Origin: Musa acuminata AAA Group
Taxonomy: Eukaryota > Streptophyta > Magnoliopsida > Zingiberales > Musaceae
Assembly (NCBI RefSeq): GCF_036884655.1
Contig: NC_088335.1
Coordinates: forward strand, 42,402,501-42,466,500
Direction of reading: 5' to 3'
Length of the DNA: 64,000 bases
The notes under the pieces were generated by a model. It saw only the letters and a program-made list of their open reading frames with translations. It had not been told where the DNA came from and searched no databases. The position numbers were made by a program, and so were the translations under genes. This document shows, in pieces, positions 57,809 through 64,000 of this stretch (its first letter is position 1; each line of letters begins with the position of its first letter).

Positions 57809-58124
57809 GTGTAGGTTGAGTTGGTCGAGTCCCTCGAGACTCACCTATATCGCGATTCGCTATCTTGCTTACGACATAGAGATGTCACCGGTGACCTGAG
57901 GGCATGATATGCTTGGTCGAGTCCCTCGAGGGTATATCATCAAATCAGACTCATCTTGTAACGAAGGTGTTGACTTAACCGAGCATCATGGTTGGTCGAG
58001 TCCCTCGAGGCCATGGTGATTCGGAGGCCGAACAGGACGGGAATCACAAGGAGTTGTGATCGGCAAGAGTTGTCTACCTTTTAGGCTTAGTGTGATTGGT
58101 CGAGTCCCTCGAGGTTACACTAAG
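57809..58124 (+). repeat. Four hairpins with identical 17-nt heads and different, paired stems
   Basis: The head TGGTCGAGTCCCTCGAG occurs at 57822-57838, 57914-57930, 57993-58009 and 58097-58113. Each is enclosed by arms that pair with each other but not with the other copies: 57809-57821/57839-57850 (12 bp, one bulge), 57904-57913/57931-57940 (10 bp), 57984-57992/58010-58018 (9 bp) and 58086-58096/58114-58124 (11 bp), counting G-U pairs. The head itself can form TCGAG/CTCGA with a TCC loop. Possible roles are packaging, dimerisation or translation control of the genomic RNA; none is shown. Confidence 0.85.
58020..58060 (+). other. Two further small leader hairpins, one with a GGAG loop
   Basis: 58020-58032 folds as TTCGG-AGG-CCGAA. 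58043-58060 folds as ATCACAA-GGAG-TTGTGAT, a perfect 7-bp stem with a GGAG tetraloop. Both lie between the third and fourth large hairpins. Confidence 0.6.
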
Positions 58125-58309
58125 ACGCTGATTGGATCCTGATCCCCACTAGAAGTCTGCCGGAGACTTCCGTTTCACGTGCTGAGGGTGTCGCGTGACT
58201 CGTTAGTAAAATAGTGGGAGCATATTAAGATAGAAGTCCATATCTTGATAGTTTATTTCTTGCAAAATCTGCATGTTATTCATTTTTGCTACATCTTTAT
58301 TTTCAGAAA

Positions 58310-61300
58310 ATGTCGCTTTCAAATCCCTTGCGTGGCATACTTGATGTCAACCGCCTCACTGGTCCAAATTATACGGATTGGCTCCGTAACTTGAGAATTG
58401 TTCTCACAGCGGAGAAAATCGTGTACGTCCTTGATACAGTGATGCCTACGCCCGAAGAAGGGGCAAGCGAGGATGAGATCGCTCGCTACGTGAAGTACAT
58501 TGATGACTCCACTCTTGCTCAGTGCTATATGTTGGGCTCTATGACTCCAGAGTTACAGAGACAACATGAAAAGATGGATGCCAGATCCATTCTCCTACAT
58601 GTCCGTAAATTGTTTGAGGAACAGGGAAGGACTCAACGATATGAGATATCCAAGAGCCTTTTCCGCGCTAGGATGACTGAGGGGACACCGGTTCAGAACC
58701 ATGTCCTAAAGATGATTGAGTGGATAGAGAAACTCACAGGTCTAGGAATGGTCCTAGAGGATAACTTGTGTGTGGACATTGTGCTTCAGTCCCTACCAGA
58801 TTCCTTTTCACAGTTCATAATGAACTTTAATATGAACAAGCTTGAGGTGACTCTCCCAGAGCTCCTCAATATGTTGAGGGAGGCAGAGAGTACTATTAAG
58901 AAAGAGAAGCCAGTTCTCTACACTGGTGAGACCAGAAAGAAAAGGAAAGCAGAAAGGTCCCTTAAGAAGGGAAAGGGCAAGGGCAAACAAGGTAAAGCAA
59001 AGGTTGCTAAGAAAGACCCAACAAAGGACAAAGGCCAGTGCTTCCACTGTGGTAAAGATGGGCACTGGAAGAGAAACTGCAAAGAGTACCTTGCAGAAAG
59101 GGCGAAACAAAAGCTTGATGAAGCTTCAGGTACATTCATGATCAGTCTCCATTTGTCAGACTCTTATGATAACACATGGGTATTAGATACCGGTAGTGCT
59201 TATCATATATGTAATTCGTTGCAGGTTCTGGCAAGGCCTAGGAGACTAGAGAGAGGCGAGATGGACCTCAAGATGGGTAATGGAGCAAAAGTTGCTGTAT
59301 TAGCTATTGGCGAGGTCGCCCTACATCTGCCTAGTGGAGCTTTTATTGCATTAGATGCATGTTATTTTGTTCCTTCTATTATCAAAAACATTATCTCCAT
59401 TTCATGTTTAACAGTTAGTGGATATAAATTTGTTTTTGAGAACAATGGTTGTTCGATATTATTAGATGATAAGATCATCACGAAAGGAACATTGCATAAT
59501 GGTTTATTTATGTTAGACACCACTCCACATATCATGAATATAAATGTGTCCAAAAGGAAACGAGATGAGTTGAACAGTGCATACCTGTGGCATTGTAGGC
59601 TAGGTCACATCCATGAAAGAAGGATTCAAAAGTTGCTAAATGATGGATATCTAGATCCATTCGACTATGTGTCATATGCAACTTGTGAGCCTTGCATTCG
59701 TGGAAAACTGACCAACTCTCCATTTAGTGGAACTGGAGAGAGAGCCACTGAGTTGTTGGAACTCATACATAGTGATGTATGTGGACCCATGTCAACTCAT
59801 GCCATTGGAGGTTACTCCTACTTCATTACATTTACTGATGATTTCTCAAGGTATGGATATGTGTACTTAATGAAGTACAAGTCCGAGGCCTTTGAGAAAT
59901 TCAGAGAGTATAAGAATGAGGTGGAGAACCAGACTGGAAAGAGTATCAAAACTCTTCGATCAGATCGAGGAGGTGAGTACTTAAGTACAGAGTTTACTCA
60001 CTTCCTCAAGGACCATGGGATATTATCCCAATGGACACCTCCTTATACACCTCAGCTCAATGGTGTCTCTGAAAGGAGAAATCGTACATTATTAGATATG
60101 GTACGGTCCATGATGAGTTTCGCTGACCTACCCATCTCATTCTGGGGATATGCCCTAGAAACCGCAGCTTACCTTCTGAACAGAGTTCCAACTAAGTCGG
60201 TGGTGTCTACACCATATGAGATATGGAAAGGGAAGAAGCCTGATCTTAAAGTAGTTAAGATTTGGGGCTGCTCTGCCCATGTTAAAAGACACAACCCCGA
60301 TAAGTTAGAATCAAGGACAGGGCGATGTAAATTTGTGGGATACCCCAAGGAAACTTGTGGGTATTACTTCTATCATCTCGAGGACCAAAAGGTCTTTGTA
60401 GCTAAGAGAGCAGTGTTCCTTGAGAAGGAACACATTCTTGACGGAGACAGTGGGAGAATGATAGAATTGAGCGAGGTTGGAGAACCAAGCTCAAGCACCA
60501 CTCTACAGCCCGAGTCTGTTCAGGTATCTAATACACAAGTTTCAACTTTACGCAGGTCTGATAGAGTATCCCATCCTCCTGAGAGATATGTGGGACATAT
60601 TAGAGCAGAGGATGTAGAGGATATTGATCCTCAGACCTACGAGGAGGCTATTATGAGTATAGACTCCGGGAAGTGGAAAGAAGCCATGAATTCTGAGATG
60701 GATTCTATGTACTCCAATAAGGTTTGGAACCTAGTTGATGCACCCGAAGGTATTGTACCCATCGGTTGCAAGTGGATCTTTAAGAAAAAGATCGGAGTAG
60801 ATGGAAAGGTAGAGACCTATAAAGCAAGGCTAGTGGCTAAGGGGTATCGTCAAAGGCAAGGTGTTGACTACGACGAAACTTTCTCACCCGTAGCAATGCT
60901 AAAATCCATCAGAATTCTATTGGCTATTGCAGCACACTATGATTATGAGATCTGGCAGATGGATGTGAAAACCGCATTCCTCAACGGGAACCTGGAGGAG
61001 GAGGTGTATATGATGCAACCTGAGGGATTCGTGTCCAAGAACTGCCCAGATAAGGTGTGTAGGTTGCTTAGATCCATTTATGGACTAAAGCAAGCTTCCC
61101 GAAGTTGGAACATAAGATTTGATGAGGCAATCAGATCTTATGACTTCGTTAAGAACGAAGATGAGCCTTGTGTATACAGAAAGGTAAGTGGGAGCGCTAT
61201 TAGCTTTTTGGTGTTATATGTGGATGACATCCTCATCATTGGGAATGACATAGGAATGCTATCCACAATAAAGGCTTGGTTATCTAGACACTTCTCCATG

Positions 61301-61993
61301 AAGGACTTAGGAGAAGCATCTTATATCTTGGGGATTAGAATCTATAGAGATAGATCCAAAAGGATGCTTGGCTTGTCCCAGTCCAGGTACATAGAAACTA
61401 TTGTCAAAAGGTTTGGCATGGAAAATTCCAAAAGAGGTCTCATATCGATGAGACATGGGATATCGCTTTCTACGAGTATGTCCCCAAAGACTCCAGAAGA
61501 AAGGGCGAACATGGATATGATACCTTATGCCTCAGCAATAGGGTCTATCATGTATGCCATGCTATGTACTAGGCCTGATATAGCGCATGCTCTGAGTGTC
61601 ACGAGCAGGTATCAGGCGGATCCAGGCTTGGAGCACTGGAAAGCAGTAAAGTGTATCCTTAAGTACTTGAGAAGGACTAAGGATCTTTTACTAGTATATG
61701 GAGGTAATAGCCTTAAGGTTGAAGGCTACACTGACTCAAGTTTTCAGTCTGATGTCGATGATAGCAAGTCGAATTCAGGGTATGTGTACACCTTGAATGG
61801 AGGAGCAGTGTGCTGGAAGAGTTCCAAGCAAGATACCACTGCTGACTCGACCACAGAGGCGGAGTACATTGCTACATCAGATGCAGCAAAGGAGGGAGTC
61901 TGGTTGAAGAAGTTCATCACAGATTTGGGAGTCGTGCCGGATAGTGAGGAGCCGATCTCCCTATATTGCGACAACAACGGGGTAATTGCTTAA
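58310..61993 (+). CDS. Copia gag-pol polyprotein, ended early by a stop in RNase H
   Basis: 1227 aa from ATG 58310 (MSLSNPLRG). Gag is about 1-235, with a zinc knuckle [14 protein letters not shown] at 244-257. Protease has VLDTGSAYH (D293). Integrase shows a WHCRLGH start near 427 and catalytic D489, D552, E588, with the exact 35-residue D-E spacing. Reverse transcriptase has [11 protein letters not shown] (D885) and YVDD at 970-973. RNase H has D1142, E1185 and D1221. The stop TAA at 61991-61993 is premature: without a break the frame would run on to a TAG at 62201-62203, through a typical Copia end including IADPLTKPL. The position normally holds glutamine in this family, so CAA to TAA is likely. 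The stop removes the end of RNase H, including its probable last acidic residue. Confidence 0.93.
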   Translation: MSLSNPLRGILDVNRLTGPNYTDWLRNLRIVLTAEKIVYVLDTVMPTPEEGASEDEIARYVKYIDDSTLAQCYMLGSMTPELQRQHEKMDARSILLHVRKLFEEQGRTQRYEISKSLFRARMTEGTPVQNHVLKMIEWIEKLTGLGMVLEDNLCVDIVLQSLPDSFSQFIMNFNMNKLEVTLPELLNMLREAESTIKKEKPVLYTGETRKKRKAERSLKKGKGKGKQGKAKVAKKDPTKDKGQCFHCGKDGHWKRNCKEYLAERAKQKLDEASGTFMISLHLSDSYDNTWVLDTGSAYHICNSLQVLARPRRLERGEMDLKMGNGAKVAVLAIGEVALHLPSGAFIALDACYFVPSIIKNIISISCLTVSGYKFVFENNGCSILLDDKIITKGTLHNGLFMLDTTPHIMNINVSKRKRDELNSAYLWHCRLGHIHERRIQKLLNDGYLDPFDYVSYATCEPCIRGKLTNSPFSGTGERATELLELIHSDVCGPMSTHAIGGYSYFITFTDDFSRYGYVYLMKYKSEAFEKFREYKNEVENQTGKSIKTLRSDRGGEYLSTEFTHFLKDHGILSQWTPPYTPQLNGVSERRNRTLLDMVRSMMSFADLPISFWGYALETAAYLLNRVPTKSVVSTPYEIWKGKKPDLKVVKIWGCSAHVKRHNPDKLESRTGRCKFVGYPKETCGYYFYHLEDQKVFVAKRAVFLEKEHILDGDSGRMIELSEVGEPSSSTTLQPESVQVSNTQVSTLRRSDRVSHPPERYVGHIRAEDVEDIDPQTYEEAIMSIDSGKWKEAMNSEMDSMYSNKVWNLVDAPEGIVPIGCKWIFKKKIGVDGKVETYKARLVAKGYRQRQGVDYDETFSPVAMLKSIRILLAIAAHYDYEIWQMDVKTAFLNGNLEEEVYMMQPEGFVSKNCPDKVCRLLRSIYGLKQASRSWNIRFDEAIRSYDFVKNEDEPCVYRKVSGSAISFLVLYVDDILIIGNDIGMLSTIKAWLSRHFSMKDLGEASYILGIRIYRDRSKRMLGLSQSRYIETIVKRFGMENSKRGLISMRHGISLSTSMSPKTPEERANMDMIPYASAIGSIMYAMLCTRPDIAHALSVTSRYQADPGLEHWKAVKCILKYLRRTKDLLLVYGGNSLKVEGYTDSSFQSDVDDSKSNSGYVYTLNGGAVCWKSSKQDTTADSTTEAEYIATSDAAKEGVWLKKFITDLGVVPDSEEPISLYCDNNGVIA

Positions 61994-62203
61994 GCGAAGG
62001 AACCTAGGTCTCATCAGAAATCTAAGCATGTTCTGAGGAGGTTCCACCTTATCAGAGAGATCGTGACCCGAGGAGATGTAGCAGTGGAAAGAGTTCCATC
62101 CGAAGATAACATTGCAGATCCACTAACAAAGCCATTGTCTCAGATTGTCTTTGAGCGTCACAGGGGTCTGATGGGGATCAGACACATAGGTGATTGGCTT
62201 TAG
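61994..62203 (+). pseudogene. Out-of-translation tail of the Copia RNase H
   Basis: In frame with the polyprotein but after the TAA. It still encodes the conserved Copia ending (about 70 codons, including EDNIADPLTKPLSQ), with no further stop until 62201. Its good condition means the nonsense change is recent, consistent with the young LTRs. Confidence 0.85.
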
Positions 62204-62217
62204 GTCAAGTGGGAGAT

Positions 62218-63715
62218 TGCTAGTCATAAGTGCCCAGCAAGCCAATCACGTGAGTGATGGCACGTGTGACTTGATACAGAATCTTTTTGCTTATTATATT
62301 TTGGCGTATATCACTTTATAAATATTGCATAAATGCATATATATTGTGATGTCCTTGGATTTGTGCAATGGGAATCGGATCGTGATGAGATCACGATAAT
62401 GAGATCGATTCACCTTTAAACACATATCCTAAATAATCCCGGTCATAGGTTACTCGAGAGGGACATCGTGATAACCGGATAGACTGGTGTGCTGTATACC
62501 CGTCCATATGATGGATGCAGCTGGTCTCATAGCTGCTCGTGTAGGGACACTAGGGATACAGTACAGGTGCTCATTGGAGAATGAGTTCACTGATTGATCC
62601 GCTTACGGAATGCTGGATGGTTGATGATGCCTTATTGTCAGACAACAATTCCGTAGTCCTAGTGGTGTATCTGGTTCTTAGACTTGAGACACCAAGGATG
62701 TCCTGTATGAGTGCTCCACTCTTTGATACCAGACTTATAGGTTTGGCTGTTCCCAGATCTAGTACAGCTGGTCATTGGGAGTGGTAGTCGACCTTACGAG
62801 GGCTATTGAGTGTCGATAGAGGATCATCCACTCTCGGTATCATGAGAGGAATATCCCATGTGTTCTTGCTCAGACAAATCCCTGGCCAGGGTCATTCGGG
62901 TTGAGAGAGAAAGAGTTCTCCGGGAGAATCCGATTAGAGCGAGACTCGAGTAGAAACCGTATGGGTCTGACAGCACCATGCTCGATATACGGTCTCTGGG
63001 ATATTAGATGGATGAGGGACTATAGGTACATGGTAACTGAGGACAGACAGGTCCAATGGATTGGATTCCCCTGTATCGTTTGGGGACTACGGCGTAGTGG
63101 CCTAGTACTTCCGTAGTCGATGAGTCGAGTGAATTATTACAGAGATAATAATTCACTTAGTTAGAAGGAGTTCTGACAGGTATGACTCACGGCCAGCTCG
63201 ATATTGGGCCTAGAGGGTCACACACATATGGTAGGCATTGCGATGAGTAGAGGTTCGGATATGAGATATCCGACGGAGCCCTTGTCTTATTGGATGCAGA
63301 TCCAATACCCACTAGGGAAAGGACCCATTAGGGTTTTGACACGGGATCTCTATAAATAGGAGGGATTCACAGCCTCATAGGCTAGAGTCTTTGCTTGCCC
63401 TTCCTATTCTCCTCTCCCTCTCCACCTCAGAGTAGGCCTGGAGTTTTGAGGAGCGTCGTCGCAACCCTGCTGTGTGGATCACCGCTAGAGAGGAGGACGC
63501 TTGACCTCCTTCACCCTCTCCTAAGGATCTGCAAGGAAACAGGGATATACGATCTCCCTAGGTAACACAATCTCTATACGCAGTTTTGTGTTTTTGCGGA
63601 TTTTGCGCACCAATCTTCGCACGACGATGAACATCTTTTTGGGAATCGGGGATTTTTGTTTTCTTGTTCTTCCGCTGCGCATATGATGTCGCCCCCCCCC
63701 TATGATTTCCCAACA
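62218..63715 (+). repeat. 3' LTR of the Copia element
   Basis: Same length (1498 bp) as the 5' LTR. It keeps the TATA box (63351-63358) and the 11-bp-stem hairpin (63129-63156). Confidence 0.95.
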
Positions 63716-64000
63716 GGGTCCGGCCCGCACATGGTACAGTGGCCTGAAGACTGGAACGATCACTTCCTTCGGCCAACTCGCCAAGGACTTCGAGCTCCAC
63801 TTCGTAGCCCATGCCCGGCCAAAGCCCTCCGCGGCACTGCTCCTCGGACTCAAACAAAGAGAGGACGAGCCCCTCTCACATTTCGTGGACCGCTTTGCCA
63901 TGCAAATCCGGAGCTTACCGGACACTCACCCCTCTCTGTTAATGCAGGCGTTCATGGTCGGCTTGCGACCTTCCAGATTTTGCTAGTCCCTCGTAGAGCG
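63716..64000 (+). pseudogene. Gypsy gag, continuation after the Copia insertion
   Basis: Begins with the second copy of GGGTC and resumes gag with the conserved blocks [21 protein letters not shown] and [20 protein letters not shown], then [22 protein letters not shown] at 63984-63986 stands where the relative at 12.3 kb has TGG, so this gag carries a nonsense change besides the 5' frameshift. The window ends inside it. Confidence 0.8.

Larger units (their letters stand above)
56444..58309 (+). other. Copia untranslated leader with a GC-rich island and structured region
   Basis: Three zones. 56560-57010 is a strongly GC-rich, Ala-coding island open in several frames on both strands (for example 56464-57129 plus). 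57120-57780 is AT-richer with no clear feature. 57800-58130 holds four related hairpins plus smaller ones. A pyrimidine-rich tract ending TTTTCAG lies at 58300-58306, just before the gag ATG, and could be a splice acceptor for a gag mRNA. Confidence 0.7.
54933..63715 (+). mobile_element. Young, nearly intact Copia retrotransposon (Angela-like)
   Basis: 8783 bp with two 1498-bp LTRs (54933-56430 and 62218-63715) differing at 8 sites by hand count (99.5% identical). Perfect target duplication GGGTC at 54928-54932 and 63716-63720. Primer-binding site TGGTATCAGAGC (56432-56443) matches initiator methionine tRNA; polypurine tract AAGTGGGAGAT (62207-62217). A 1.88-kb leader precedes one gag-pol frame. 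Long LTRs, long leader and a single polyprotein fit the Angela (BARE-1-like) lineage; lineage is my inference. With the usual plant rate of about 1.3e-8 per site per year the LTR difference implies roughly 0.2 million years. It sits in Gypsy gag. Confidence 0.95.
53610..64000 (+). mobile_element. Gypsy-type element split by a nested Copia element, running off the window
   Basis: The 5' LTR (53610-54169) is related to the LTRs at 10368 and 14857 and has the same end (CCCACAACA) and the same primer-binding start TGGCGCTAGAAGG. Gag begins at ATG 54195 and runs to 54932, where the Copia element interrupts it; it resumes at 63716 after the target duplication GGGTC and continues past the window end. 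No pol is visible inside the window, so I cannot say whether it is gag-only like its relative. Confidence 0.82.

Noticed and set aside
58808..59139. Minus-strand frames inside the Copia polyprotein
   Set aside because: Antisense shadows of gag.

Overview
This is a window of plant nuclear DNA. Low-copy genes with introns are GC-rich at their 5' ends, and the DNA between them is AT-rich and packed with LTR retrotransposons. The gene style and repeat families suggest a commelinid monocot, most likely a banana relative (Musa or Ensete). That placement is recognition, not proof. There are no prokaryotic features and I see no viral insert: every pol fragment has the Copia order (integrase before reverse transcriptase).

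Layout. 1-3500: AT-rich DNA with palindromic repeat remains and a GC-rich patch of unclear nature. 3785-5080 (-): a tandem CCCH zinc-finger protein. 6350-6724 and 7724-8092 (-): two small secreted proline-rich proteins. 9453-18216 (-): a broken J-domain (DnaJ) gene whose last intron holds a gag-only Gypsy element (10368-15421), itself carrying a solo Copia LTR (12370-13864). 18474-19559 (+): an intronless NHL/SMP-30-like membrane protein. 20369-22695 (-): a small predicted thylakoid-lumen protein. 23706-36626: repeats, namely a TRIM (23706-24765) inside a locally duplicated sequence, an 830-bp tandem duplication (25008-26668), a deleted Copia element (27178-30499) and an older Copia relic (31445-36626).

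37999-52609 is a large, nearly perfect inverted duplication with arms of about 5.37 kb and a 3.88-kb spacer. The right arm belongs to an intact three-gene block on the minus strand: a mitochondrial single-stranded DNA-binding protein (44488-47249), a TauD/clavaminate synthase-like dioxygenase (47960-49075) and the proteasome maturation factor UMP1/POMP (49829-52855). The left arm is an inverted copy with an intact dioxygenase gene, a UMP1 gene without exon 1, and the SSB promoter cut off after codon 3.

53610 to the end is a Gypsy element (5' LTR plus gag) split by a young, almost complete Copia element (54933-63715). This Copia has a 5-bp target-site duplication, LTRs about 99.5% identical by hand count, and one in-frame stop late in RNase H. 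Its untranslated leader carries the most unusual structure in the window: four hairpins (57809-58124) with an identical 17-nt head on four stems of different sequence that each keep pairing. This looks like a selected RNA structure.

The host genes are unrelated housekeeping functions (RNA binding, cell wall or surface, proteasome assembly, organelle DNA maintenance) with no shared pathway. The main story is structural: nested transposons, an intron swollen to 8.2 kb in a dying gene, and a recent inverted gene duplication.
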